64,000 nucleotides of DNA, taken from contig JAULJL010000032.1 in NCBI GenBank assembly GCA_030761205.1, positions 5,151,134 through 5,215,133 of the forward strand. The letters run 5' to 3'. Positions 36,277 through 47,195 of the stretch are shown one piece after another. The position numbers were made by a program, and so were the translations under genes. This DNA is from Fremontodendron californicum (taxonomy: Eukaryota > Streptophyta > Magnoliopsida > Malvales > Malvaceae). The notes beneath the pieces are model-generated. The model saw only the letters and a program-made list of their open reading frames with translations, searched no databases and had not been told where the DNA came from. Positions within the stretch are counted from its first letter, which is position 1. Each line of letters opens with the position of its first letter.

Positions 36277-36344
36277 TTCAAAAGTTACTCTTATTAAATT
36301 TTCTCTTTTGATTTTAGCCACATAAGTACTAACTACAATGTGAA

Positions 36345-36390
36345 GGATCTCCCATCTTCTGGATCCAGGATCTTCCCTCTTCTGGATCCT
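36345..36390 (+). repeat. 23-bp tandem duplication
   Basis: Two adjacent 23-bp copies of GGATC(T)CC-TCTTCTGGATC just left of the large inverted-repeat block. Confidence 0.75.
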
Positions 36391-36519
36391 ACCATTATAA
36401 GAAACTAGAAAAAGCAAACCGCGCGTTGTCGTGGGTATCCAATGTTAAACATATAATGACAATATCATCTGTTTATTATTATTTTATTATTTTCAATTTT
36501 TAATAAAATAACTTAGATC

Positions 36520-37560
36520 TGGTAACTTTAAACACGATGCGAAAAAATAATTGAAACATAACACTAAACGAAAAAATAACAAACACGACACGAATACACT
36601 AACATGTCAAAATACATATAAAATGAATTATTAATGTATCAGAATTTATATAAATATATAATACATTAAACACGATTATGATATATGAAAATACACGAAC
36701 ACAACATGAATACACGAATTATCAAGTTTAAAATAACTTAAATTTTCTCACAAATTTCTCACCAATTCCTCCATTTATCCCCATCATTGGACATCTTCTT
36801 GGGTTCCAAAATGTCCAAAATTTATCTTATGATTTTTTTTATAATTTTTTTAATAAAATAACTAAAACTTAAATTTAAAATAATAAAAAATAACACGAAA
36901 AAATAACTAAAACACGACATGAAATTAAAAAATAGCACATGATATGAAATATCAAAATTCATATAAAACAAATTATTAATGTATCAAAATTTATATAAAT
37001 ATATATATCTTAAACTTGATTATGACACATAAAATACATGAACACGATATGAATATATGAATTATCAAGTCTAAAATAACTTAAATTTTTTTACCAACTC
37101 CTCAATTTATCTCCATCACTGGACATCTTCCTTGGGCTCCAAAATGTCTAAAATTTATCTTATGGATTTTTTTTTTAATTTTTAATAAAATAATTAAAAC
37201 TTAAATTTAAAATAATAATAAAAAGAACATGAAAAAAACTAAAAAATGACATGAAATGAAAAAATAACACGAACACGACATGAATACACGAACATGTCAA
37301 TTTATATAAAACATATCAAAATTTATATAAATATATAATCTTTTAAACACGATTATGACACATGAAAATACACGAAAACGACATAAATACACGAATTACC
37401 AAGTTTAAAATAACTTAAATTTTCTTACCAATTATTTCATTTATCTCCATCACAATTTTTTATTTTTTTAATATTCAATAAAATAATTAAAATTTATATT
37501 TTGAATAATAAAAAGAAACTAAAAGTCTAAAACTTTAATATAAATTTAAAATAATAAAAA
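36520..37560 (+). repeat. Tandem AT-rich repeats, about 340-bp period, 3 units
   Basis: The marker TATATAAATATATAAT + TTAAACACGATTATGAC recurs at about 36650, 36993 and 37326. Each unit contains GAACACGACATGAATACACG and AACTCCTCCATTTATCTCC-type segments. Confidence 0.75.
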
Positions 37561-37825
37561 ACAAAGATTAAAATAATTATTAAAAAAAAAAAAGACAAAA
37601 GGGTGAGGTCGGCACTCTACTTTGTCCCTCTTATTTTTTTCAAAGGAAAAAACAAGTATGAAAAGAAGATGAACAATATCTAATACGTGGACATCTTCTC
37701 TTGCATAAAAAATTCAAAATTTATTGTATGGATATAGAGGAAACTAGTAAGCTTAAATTAAGCACATACTTTTGATGGTTTCTTGTGGAATTTGGACTCT
37801 TAACTTTTAAAAGGGAAGACTTTAA

Positions 37826-39475
37826 GGGGCCGTTTGGTTTGAATAATATTAGATTATCAAAAGTAATAAGATTCTCTCTTACAAGATTATCAAGGTACAT
37901 TCCCCTTAATCTAACATACATGCATTTGGTTCACCTCCCTTCATTTAAGATTACAGTGTGTGGTTGGCCAAGAATGTAACATTCCGAAGTGATCATATTA
38001 CTAAAATACCCCTATCATTATGAGCAAGTAATAAATTCTTTCTTTTGAACACAAAATGCTTCATTCTTGCTACAAAACATGAACCCTTAACTCTTTTGCA
38101 CTTGCAGATTCCAACAAAATAATTTGCAATTGACTAATATTCCAACAATTAACAAAATATTGTTAAAGTACCATCAAAGTTACATGATCTACAACAAACA
38201 TAATATGACAACACTTAGAAAACAAGTTTAAGATTACAAGAATAATATGCCATAAATCATAATAGATTAGAGAGTCATTTGTCTAATTCAAGTAGCATTA
38301 TGACCTATAGTTGTTAACATATATTCACAGCCACTAACCAAGTCATAAACATATTTACGTATCTCAGTCATGGTATTCAAAAATCCAAGCTACAAAATTA
38401 GAATATGAGTATGCAAATACAAAATGTTACCAACATCTTGATACAAGCTCTAAACATAAAGAGAAGTTAGACATTTGCAGCAAGATTGAAGGTCAAAAGA
38501 GGGTCGATAAGGATTACATTCATTCAATTGCTTAAATATGTAATCCCTTCTGCATTCCTTTGGCAAAGAAAAAAAAATAAACTACTTTTTGTGAATCTTT
38601 GCTAATATATTTCCTTGCAGTAAGCATTTCATTTTTGGAGAAACGGGAATTGAGATTAAGCAGGAATGGTGAGGGGTATAAAATACATGATCCATCACAA
38701 AAAGATTAATAGTACCTACCAATTTTGTGTTTTTAACTCTAAAAACTCTATGAATATTGGTAATTTGCATGCTAAGAAGATACATAGCTTATCTGCTGCA
38801 GCAATGCATCAACCAATCATATATGAATCATCCACCAAGAAAGCAAACAAGAACACAGATAAATGACCAAAATAGGAATGTGCATTTTGAAGAAATTATA
38901 TGTCATTTATCTAGAAAATCTTAGTCTCGTTGGAAATCTCCCCAAATTTTGTTCAACATGTTTAACAAAATAAAACCACGAGATTAACGACATCCAAAAA
39001 AAAAAGAAAGAAAAGGAAAAACAAAAAATGTGGAGCAAAGAAAAATACCCAGAAGAAAGAGGGATTGTTGAGGGTCCAGCGACGAGTTTGACTGTCGAGG
39101 GACTATCGTGGCGTTGCAACTTTGGAGGAGTAGCAGCTAGGGTTTGACTTTGAAGAAGAGAATGAGTTGTAGAGTTAGGTTTTGGTGTGCTTAGGGTGGT
39201 ATGGGTTCATAATTATTGACATAAATAAGGGTAAAATGGTCCAAAAGGTTAAAGTAGTAAGGGCATAAAAGAGAAAAATGTTATATTACTTTCGGAATGT
39301 AACAATACCTAAGTATGAGGTGGGTATAAGATTACCCTCCAATATGATTGCATAATGTCACTCTAGGTAATTTAACATTACTAAATTTCAGAAATATTTT
39401 GAACCAAAGTGGTTATCTCATGACGAAATCTCAAAATCCGGGCGGTAATGAAAAATTATTTAACCAAACGGCTCC
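37826..39475. mobile_element. PIF/Harbinger-like non-autonomous element (1650 bp)
   Basis: Terminal inverted repeats GGGGCCGTTTGGTTTGAATA / GGAGCCGTTTGGTTAAATAA (second as reverse complement), with subterminal inverted ACATTCCGAA words. It is flanked by TAA on both sides (37823-37825, 39476-39478), the 3-bp target typical of PIF/Harbinger. No open transposase frame. Confidence 0.75.
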
Positions 39476-39989
39476 TAAGGGTCATGTTTCATCTAGCATA
39501 GTCACCCGGCAAGAAGATTCTGGAGGTAACAGCTCCCTTTAATGCAATGGTCTCTTTTGAATTTGATCCTAGTTTTTCAAACAACAAATCATTTATGATT
39601 CCCTAATTCATGTTGTATATATCTAAAGTTTCAACACCTTTTTCTCTGTTTTTCCCACTTTGTGGATTGGTGGTATGAGGACAGTTTTTCCCAAAATTGG
39701 TTGAAAGTAAAGGACATGCCATATACACACATATATATATATATATATTAACTTATATTGATTTAAAATTAATTAGTTTTACGTGCTTTCATAACTTCGT
39801 ATACGATTATATTTTAATAAATTAATCGTTGAATTTAGTAATACAATTGCACTCGTCGTGCACGTAAAGTTTTGAACGATCTGATATCTATATCATGTTG
39901 ATCGAAAATATCATTTTTTTTTATATATATTTAATGGTTGAAATTTTTTACATCGTACAAATAGTTAGATATTTTTAATTTACTCAAAA

Positions 39990-40990
39990 TTTGACGTGCA
40001 ACATCTACATGAATAGAGCATGAAATATAACTGTCGAATTAAATAAATATAAATCATGTAAAACTAAATTAGTTTTACACTAATGTAAGTGGATCTCTTC
40101 TCATATATGTATATCCGATATCTATATCTAAAAAAGTTGAAAGGTGTATAATATATTCATACAATAAATTTTGGATATTTTTAAGACAAAAGAGGCTATC
40201 CATGTTTCAGGTATTGTGATTTTTTTTTTTTTTTTTGCCTTTTACCCAAATTAATTTAATCATTTTAATTTTTTTTACATTAAATATAAATAAAAAAAAT
40301 CCAAAGAAGAAAAAGTGATGGGTAAGATAGGGTATGTGAAATGTTAGACCTGACAATTTTAGATATAATACAAAAACATGATACGCGAACAACATGGATA
40401 AATCATGTATGAGTTTAACATAATCGTGTTTCATGTCTTAATCGTGTCGACACGTTTAAGACACAAAAATTTTCGTGTCATAAACGTGTTAAACACGGAT
40501 AACACATTTAAAACACGTTTAAGACACGTTTAAGACACGTTTAATTAATTGTCTTAAACTTGTTATCGTGTCAATCGTGTCTAATAACATGTTTAAAACC
40601 TAATTAATTAAACGTGTCTTAGGCATGGGTAAGATAGGGAAGGTGAAACGTTAGACCTGACAATTTTAGATACAATACGAAAACATGATACGTGAACGAC
40701 ATAGATAAATCGTGTATGTGTTTAATCTAATCGTGTTTCATGTCTTAATTGTGTCGACACGTTTAAGACATGAAATTTTTTATGTCATAAACGTGTTAAA
40801 CACGGATAACACGTTTAAGACACATTTAATTAATTGCCTTAAACGTGTTATCATGTCTACCGTGTCTAATAACACGTTTAAGACCCGATTAATCAAACGT
40901 GTCTTAGGCATGTAGACACGTATAATTTGACATATTTAACACGTCTATGAAACTCATTTAATTTTAGTATAACATATCCTTTTCAATAAA
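39990..40990. repeat. Left arm of long internal inverted repeat, with 308-bp tandem duplication
   Basis: It pairs with 42390-43080 in inverted orientation (for example ATATCCGATATCTATATCTA here and TAGATATAGATATCGGATAT there). Within the arm, GGGTAAGATAGGG(T/A)A.GTGAAA at 40319 recurs at 40627, rich in ACACGTTTAAGACACG words. Confidence 0.7.
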
Positions 40991-41079
40991 TTTTGAGAGC
41001 CCAGGAATATGCCATGTGGCACCACCTTGCTCTTTTTTTATTATTTTTAAATTTAAGTTTTATTATTTTTATTTTAAAT

Positions 41080-41840
41080 TTAAGTTTTAGTTACTTTATT
41101 AAAGATAAAAAAAAAATGTGATGGAAATAGATGAAAGAGTTGGTGAGAAAATTTAAGTTATAAACGGAAAAATAACTAAAATACGACATGAAACGAAAAA
41201 ATAACGCGAACATGACACAAATACTAACTAAAATATGACATGAAACGAAAAAATAACGCGAACATGACACAAATACGCGAACATGTCAAAATTCATATAA
41301 AACGAATTGTTAACGTGTCAAAGTTTATATAAATATATAATACCTTAAACACGATTATAGTACATGAAAATACACGAACACGACATAAATACATGAATTA
41401 TCAAGTTTAAAGTAACTTAAATTTTCTCACCAACTCCTCCATTTATCTCCATCATATATTTTTTTTAATCTTTAATAAAATAACTAAAACTTAAATTTAA
41501 AATAATAATAAAAAAGAGATGAAAAAAATTAAAACACGATACGAAACGAAAAAATAACACGAACACGATACGAATACACAAACAAATAAAACTTATATAA
41601 AACAAATTATTAAAATATCAAAATTTATATAAAAATATAATAATGTAAATACGATTATGACACATGAAAATACACGAACACGACATGAATATACGAATTT
41701 TCAAGTCTAAAATAACTTAAATTTTTCACCAACTTTTTCATTTATGTCCATCACATTTTTTTTAATCTTTTTTTTTTTTATCTTTAATAGAATAACTAAA
41801 ATTAAAATTTAAAATAATAAAAAAAAAACTAAAATTAAAG
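41080..41840 (+). repeat. Tandem AT-rich ACACGAACACGACA repeats, second block
   Basis: Two to three units of the same family as 36520-37560, with the marker at about 41324 and 41626. Confidence 0.7.
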
Positions 41841-41849
41841 CTGAACATA

Positions 41850-42285
41850 TCCACATAGGTATTCTATTTATTGAGGATTCATTTTCGAAAAATGCCCCCT
41901 TTTGATTAGCCAGTTTCCAAGGGGGAAAAGCAAGTCGAATCTCTGATCGACCTAGACATATAAAAATCTCTGTTGAGAAAGATTTGAGATTCCGTAAGTA
42001 ACAAAGTGAGCGCTTTCTAAGAGAAAAAGAAAAGAAAATATGAACCGTGCTGGTTGTAATAGATCGACTTTCATGCTAGTTCTTGCTGCAGCATGAAAGT
42101 TCCATTTTATGGAAGGATGACGTATCATGATACTTTATGTTTTGTCGAGCCCTACTTTTGCCTCTGGTTTGATGATTGCACGTGCTAAAAATCCGGTACA
42201 TTTCGTTTTGTTTCCCATCCTAGTTTTCCTGACATTTCAAGTTTACTTCTTTTGTTAGGTCATTTAAAATTATAATAAAAAAAAA
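41850..42285. other. Unique sequence inside the inverted-repeat element, with a hairpin
   Basis: It does not resemble the surrounding repeats. It contains a perfect hairpin at 42067-42100 (ACTTTCATGCT, 12-nt loop, AGCATGAAAGT). It ends at a poly(A) run (42276-42299). It could be a captured gene fragment; I do not recognise a protein. Confidence 0.45.
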
Positions 42286-42389
42286 AAAAAAAAAAAAAAG
42301 AAGATGGTATCACATGGCATCTTTCTTGGATTTCAAATGTTCAAAATTTATTGTAAAGATATATTATATTAAAATTAAATGAATTTCAT

Positions 42390-43080
42390 AAAAGTGTTAA
42401 ATGTGTCAAATTATACGCATATACACTCTTAAGACACGTTTAATTATTCTTATTTTAAACGTGTTATTAAACACGGTTGACACAATAACATATTTAAGAT
42501 AATTAATTAATCGTGTTTTAAACGTGTTATTAGACACAGTTGATATTATAATACGTTTTAGACAATTAATTAAACGTGTTATTTGTGTTTAACATGTTTA
42601 TGACACGAAAAGTGTTGTATTAAACGTGTCAACACGATTAAAATATGAAACATGATTAAATTAAATCCATACAAGATTTATTCGTATTGTTTATGTATCC
42701 TGTATTCGTATCTTATCTAAAATTGTCAGGTCTAACGTTTTACCTACTTATCTTACCCATCTCTTTTTCTTCTTTGGGTTTTTTATATTTCATGTAAAAA
42801 AATTAAAAGAATTAAATTAACTTAGGTAAAAGGTAAAAAAAAAAAAAAAAAGTACTTACAATGTGGATAGTCTCTTGTCTTAAAAATATCCAACATTTAT
42901 TGTATGGATATATCATACACCTTTTGACCTTTTTTAGATATAGATATCGGATATAAGAGACTCACTTAAACTAATGTAAAATCAATTTAGTTTTACATTA
43001 TTTATATTTGTTTAATTCAATCATTGTATTTTATGCTGTATTTAAAGTTACCAAATCAAAAAGTTTATTGTCATCATATG
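42390..43080. repeat. Right arm of long internal inverted repeat
   Basis: Reverse-complement match to 39990-40990, including TGTCAGGTCTAACGTTT (versus AACGTTAGACCTGACA) and a poly(A)/poly(T) tract at equivalent positions. Confidence 0.7.
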
Positions 43081-43124
43081 TTTAACACTAAATACCCGCA
43101 ACAATACGCAGGTTACTTTTTTTA

Positions 43125-43165
<41 letters not shown>
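43125..43165. repeat. (TA)n microsatellite
   Basis: About 40 bp of alternating TA directly at the right end of the inverted-repeat element. Confidence 0.95.
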
Positions 43166-43171
<6 letters not shown>

Positions 43172-43404
43172 TTTCAAACATGCTCTTGTAAGGTGCAACT
43201 CTGATTGGGCTTTACACACGGACTCTTCTCCAAAACACATTCGCCTTTGCTCTGATATTACTACATAGATTTGGTCCTAGAATTTGACCATAGAACTTCC
43301 TGGAGGGGAAAGATGTTTTTATACACTCTCAGACAATGAATCATCCCAAAACTTTAAGAAATGGCCTAAAATACTAAACCAGTCTTCTTACTCTTTGACA
43401 ATAT

Positions 43405-43580
43405 GATGGTTGGTTCACATCCATTTGATGCTTGCTGGAATGATATTTGGCCAGCAAGCAGCAAGGGAATATGCTCAAGGATCATAACCTGAGTGGCTGC
43501 AGATGCATGTTGGTGACACTATTGAAAGGGCAAAACATAATTTGGAGAACCTTGTTGGCATTCAAAAGCAGCAAGAGTGA
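43405..43580 (+). pseudogene. bHLH pseudogene exon 6 (C-terminus)
   Basis: VGSHPFDA, a frameshift, then GMIFGQQAAREYAQGS, stop (TAA where Q is expected), PEWLQMHVGDTIERAKH, ending at TGA 43578-43580. The GMIFG...REYAQGSQPEW tail is characteristic of this bHLH subgroup. Confidence 0.78.
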
Positions 43581-43848
43581 TCTTTTTGTTGTCTTTAGAT
43601 CGAAGGGGAAATTTGTTATTGGTTACATCTGTTGCAGAAATGTGTTTCGTAATATCATATATCTTGTAGAAAAATGCATCAAATCTTTTATATATGTTTC
43701 ATCTGACTAGCTACAAAGAACTTCATTTGTATCAGTTGCAAAACAAAATCTTCTGGAATGCATTCTGTTTCTTAGGGTTTGTGCCGTCTTAAATGTATCT
43801 ATTTGGAGATGCTATTCTGTTCGGCCTGCTAGGAATGTTGTATTCCAA

Positions 43849-44325
43849 TTTAAAGATGACAGTGAATCAGATATTTGCAATTTTTTAAATATTCGAATTT
43901 GAATCCGTTTATTATTTGAATATTATTATCCGAATCTGCATCCGATTTAGATAATAATATTCATCGAATATTCAAATCCGTTAAATATCCGAATTTATTA
44001 AATTATTATTTCTTAAATAAAAATATATAATTAAATAAGAATTAAATATGTAAACGGATATTGAATTCGTATTTGAATCAGTTATTCGTATAAGTAAAAT
44101 GGATTCGGATAATGGATTCGGGTAATGGATTCAGATATCCGACACTATCTAAATCCAAATTAAAGCTGATTCAGATGCCAAACATTATTCGAATCAAAAT
44201 CAAAACAGATTTGAATATTTAAAGGTTTTTATCCAAATTTGCTTCGAATTCATTATGGGTAATAAATATAATATTCAAATTTGTAGTATTCGAATTTGCA
44301 AAAATCGAATTGCATGTCCATTTTT
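43849..44325. repeat. TTCGGATATCCGAATC-rich repeat
   Basis: Dense imperfect AATATTCGAATTTG / GGATTCGGATAATGG words on both strands, no reading frame. Word-repeat sequences of this kind occur widely in plant intergenic DNA. Element class not determined. Confidence 0.5.
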
Positions 44326-44404
44326 TTACTATTCATTGCAGCTTTCTGAAGATACTTTTCCTTTATTTTGGTTATATTTGCTTAACGAAAATTCTGATAA
44401 AGGA

Positions 44405-44546
44405 AAACTCGAAACCTAATTTAGTTGGTTCATACAATCACTCTTACGAGGTGATATCAAGCAGGTCTGAGGTTCGAATCTCAGTATCTACAATATATTT
44501 TCTATCCTTAGACTATAGCTTCCTTTATACCAAAAAAAAAAAAAAA
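44405..44546 (+). mobile_element. tRNA-derived SINE
   Basis: A B-box (GGTTCGAATCT, 44471-44481) and an A-box-like TTAGTTGGTTCA about 40 bp upstream form an internal Pol III promoter. The element ends in a poly(A) run (44532-44546). It is flanked by a 14-bp duplication ATTC(T/C)GATAAAGGA (44391-44404 and 44547-44560), as expected for LINE-mediated retroposition. Confidence 0.8.
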
Positions 44547-44814
44547 ATTCCGATAAAGGAGCACATAAAATTATGATGGTGAGGGAACTTACTCATCAGC
44601 ATGAACTCAAATCAAATGGATCCTGACCAGAACCATAGAATGGACTTTATATGGTATTGCACCTTAAAATCTGTACTTTAAATAACAGGTTCCATGTTGT
44701 ATCATTTAATAGTCACTATAAAAGAAAAATAAAAGACACGGATAAATGGCATATGGTAAGAGACGCATTAACTAGGCAAATGATCAAAGTAGCAGGGCAG
44801 GATATTCCGATTTC

Positions 44815-45480
44815 TTACGATCTGAACTTGGATCTAATGGTATTAATAACATCAGCATCCACTTGGAAGGTCTTGGTTAACACTTCATTTGGTATCGGAG
44901 ACGAGAAGAGATTTATGGGAACGACCACTGCACCAGGCAAATGGCTGTTGAAAGCCGTGAAAGCAAGTGCCTTTCCTTCTCCAACGTTAAGTTGGAAGTG
45001 CACTAGTCCCCGAGGGATGACAAACATCTGCCCAGCACTCAACACTTTTGAGTAAAACACATTGTTACTCGTCACAAAACCTACCAGGAGCTTCCCTTCA
45101 ATGACCACACCCGTCTCGTTTGCACGAGGGTGCAAGTGAGGAGGGTTGAGTCCACCCGGGGCAAAATCCACCCGGTTCATCGCAATTCCGAGAGTATTCA
45201 GCCCTGGGAACGTGAGGACGTTTCCGGGTGTGAGGGAGGACGCGAAGATGTTTTTCGTGTTACCTTCTTTGGTGAAACCATCAAAGAAAAAGTCATCTGA
45301 AGTTACTTTAGATGCTGGTTTGCAAGGGAAGCCATTAACAGATATAGAGGCACTCAGGTTTGCTACACAGAAATCCTGTAATGGATCGAGGTCAGCTGAA
45401 TAGGAAGGTAGAAATAGAAGCCAGAAAACTGTAAGGCTACATAGTAGGTGGAATGGCAAGCTCGATAAGAAGGAATCCAT
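44815..45480 (-). CDS. Germin-like protein
   Basis: An extracellular cupin, 221 residues, intact and intronless. Start chosen at MDSFLSSLPF because a signal peptide (hydrophobic to about residue 29, SYSA) begins there; an upstream in-frame ATG would add 17 atypical residues. Mature features: conserved Cys38 and Cys53 (disulfide), germin box 1 around GGLNPPHLHPRANETG with metal ligands His115, His117 and Glu122, and box 2 with His161 (GLVHFQLNVGEGKAL). Possible N-glycosylation at Asn41 and Asn121. Known germins are Mn-binding oligomers of the cell wall, some with superoxide dismutase or oxalate oxidase activity; which applies here cannot be read from sequence. It is the only intact gene in the window. 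A MITE lies about 100 bp upstream. Confidence 0.93.
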   Translation of the reverse strand: MDSFLSSLPFHLLCSLTVFWLLFLPSYSADLDPLQDFCVANLSASISVNGFPCKPASKVTSDDFFFDGFTKEGNTKNIFASSLTPGNVLTFPGLNTLGIAMNRVDFAPGGLNPPHLHPRANETGVVIEGKLLVGFVTSNNVFYSKVLSAGQMFVIPRGLVHFQLNVGEGKALAFTAFNSHLPGAVVVPINLFSSPIPNEVLTKTFQVDADVINTIRSKFRS

Positions 45481-45578
45481 GGCAGACATGGATTTTTCTC
45501 TTCTTGAAAATACAGCTAGTGAAGATAACAATGGATCATTTATGTATCTCTCACTAGTCTTAACTCTTAAAAATCATC

Positions 45579-46077
45579 GGGTACTTGAGAGATCTCTATA
45601 CTATATGCAAATTAATCTCTCTATTATAAAACTAAGATTTAAAATTTAAACAAAAAAGTAAAGTCACTAACTGGTATCGTTAAAAAAAGTTAACGTGACA
45701 TTTAACCTGATGACGTGGATGTCAAATGCTAACGTGTCACCAATAAAATATATTATTTTAAGATAACGTAAACAAAATAAGTAATCAAGTTATTGAAAAT
45801 GCAACATCAAATGTTGAAAATATATTATTTATTTTGTCCACATCATCTTAAAATAATATATTTTATTAGTGGCATGTCAACATTTGACATTCATGTCATC
45901 AACTAAACAGAGATTAAATGCCACGTCAGTTTTTTAAATAGTTCACGTTAACCAGTCAGTGATTTTATCTTTTTGCTTCAATTTTAAAAGAATAAGGACT
46001 AAATTATTCAATTTTATAGTAGAGAGATTAATTTGTACTAAATGATATAGTATAAGGATCTTCTAGGTACTTTGATA
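45579..46077. mobile_element. MITE with long imperfect terminal inverted repeats, in the germin promoter
   Basis: The left GGGTACTTGAGAGATC + TCTATACTATAT + CAAATTAATCTCTCTA segments reappear inverted at the right end (AAAGTACCTAGAAGATCC read in reverse complement). It is flanked by AAAATCATC on both sides (45570-45578, 46080-46088), a 9-bp-sized duplication suggestive of Mutator-like MITEs. It is about 500 bp, non-coding, and its interior also pairs around AATATATTATTTTAAGAT. Confidence 0.7.
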
Positions 46078-46088
46078 AAAAATCATCA

Positions 46089-46430
46089 GTAAAATAATGC
46101 CAAAAATAATATAATAAAAAAAAATTGGTGGATGTTAGTTAGTTAGCTTTTGACATGCGAAGGGTGCATATTACACAGAGGAGACGGTCAACCTGCAGAG
46201 GGAAGGAAAGTTGTAGACCAAGAGAGATATTTAAATAAAGATAATGACCTATGCAGAAAATCAACACCTAATCTTAATATAAATGACTGAAAGGGGCAGG
46301 GAAGAATAGTCTTTGAGCTGCGACTTTCTGATGAAGTTAAGAGCTCCACGGTATTTGCAGCCAATAACTCCATAAATTTCAGCTTGACTCTTTCAAACTG
46401 AATATAGTTAGATAACTAGCTTTATCAAGA
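46089..46430. other. Spacer, nothing recognised
   Basis: Mixed sequence with no credible frame, RNA gene or repeat. Confidence 0.5.
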
Positions 46431-46896
46431 CTAGGGGTGTAAAGAAGATATTTGTATTCGAAAGTTATTCAGGTTTAGTTTGAAAAAAATTCAAATTCGA
46501 TTAGGTCATTAATGAGCTGAAATCGAATATCCTAATGTCCGACTTGAATAGCTCACGAGTTTAATCGAGCTTTTTATACTTTTAACATATATCTAATATT
46601 TTTAACATATATCTAATATTTGTAATTAGTATTGAAAAAACTCAATTCAAACTCAAGCTCGAGATCAAGTATAAATAATCGAGTTTGAAGTCGAAAATGA
46701 GAATCGAGCTCCTTTTTTTATTAGGTAAATGAGTCTTATCGAACGAACTCGAATAGTTCGTTTTTTGTTTCGAATCGAGCTCGAACTTTAAAAATGAAAC
46801 TTGATCAAACTCGAGTCGCTAATTTCGAGTTTTGAGTTTAGCTTTAACTTGAATTTTTTACTATTTAAGTTCAATTCGGCTCGATTAAACCCCTAG
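46431..46896. mobile_element. CTAGGGGT-ended repeat rich in GAGCTCGA words
   Basis: It begins CTAGGGGTGTAAAG and ends GATTAAACCCCTAG, an inverted match of about 11 bp. The interior has repeated TCGAGCTCGAAC / AACTCGA words. Target duplication unclear. MITE-like; class uncertain. Confidence 0.5.
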
Positions 46897-47195
46897 TTAA
46901 GAAACTAATATCAGTGACCCATTAGCGCAATAATGTATTCCAGTGCCCATACATCCGTTCTCATAATGGCTTTAGCATCGTCTTAAGACCGCAACTCATA
47001 ACCAAACTTCAGTCTTTGTGCTGTGTGAAAAAATGCATACTAGCCCTTACAAGAAGTCTACAACCCTACTTGAGCAAAAAGAAACTAGTATTAACTAATC
47101 ATGCTGACTTTCCAATTCCTTCACATAGGAATACCTCTTTCAAGTAAAGTTCCAAGGTATCACCAGGGATGCATGTAGACTTAGTAATACTGGAT
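46897..47195. other. Spacer, nothing recognised
   Basis: No supported feature in this stretch. Confidence 0.45.

Larger units (their letters stand above)
36404..43126. mobile_element. 6.7-kb inverted-repeat-bounded composite element (possible MULE-like or foldback)
   Basis: The left end (ACTAGAAAAAGCAAACCGCG, then TTGTCGTGGGTATC and GTTAAACATATAATGACAAT) matches the reverse complement of the right end (ACTAAAAAAAGTAACCTGCG, TTGTTGCGGGTAT, GTTAAACATATGATGACAAT). The right end abuts a (TA)n tract. Inside are tandem ACACGAACACGACA-type repeats, a Harbinger-like insert, a further inverted-repeat pair and about 400 bp of unique sequence. No transposase frame is seen and no target duplication was defined. 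It may be two overlapping related elements. Confidence 0.5.
15469..43580 (+). pseudogene. bHLH79-like transcription factor pseudogene (whole locus, six exons)
   Basis: Six segments, in order and on one strand, encode a plant bHLH protein of the BEE/bHLH79 type: an N-terminus (MNPPLINESSFSAANPS), a nuclear acidic/serine region, the basic region (HVRARKGQATDSHSLAER), helix 1 (RREKISERMKILQDLVPGYDK), helix 2 (VIGKTLVLD then INYIQSLQRQVE), and a tail (GMIFGQQAAREYAQGS). Such proteins bind E/G-box DNA as dimers. Most GT-AG boundaries survive. Stops occur in exons 1, 4 and 6, and frameshifts in exons 1, 2, 5 and 6. An 18-kb element splits intron 3 and about 8 kb lies in the last intron. The family assignment is from recalled motifs, not a search. 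Confidence 0.8.

Noticed and set aside
44430..44490. A functional tRNA gene
   Set aside because: The B-box is good, but the cloverleaf arms cannot be completed, and the poly(A) tail with duplication shows a SINE.
44310..44576. 88-codon frame near the germin gene
   Set aside because: It covers the SINE and its poly(A) tail.
44651..45055. 134-codon plus-strand frame
   Set aside because: Most of it is antisense to the germin-like coding sequence.
46431..46896. LTR or LINE fragment
   Set aside because: Inverted CTAGGGGT ends fit a small TIR element better; no coding remains.
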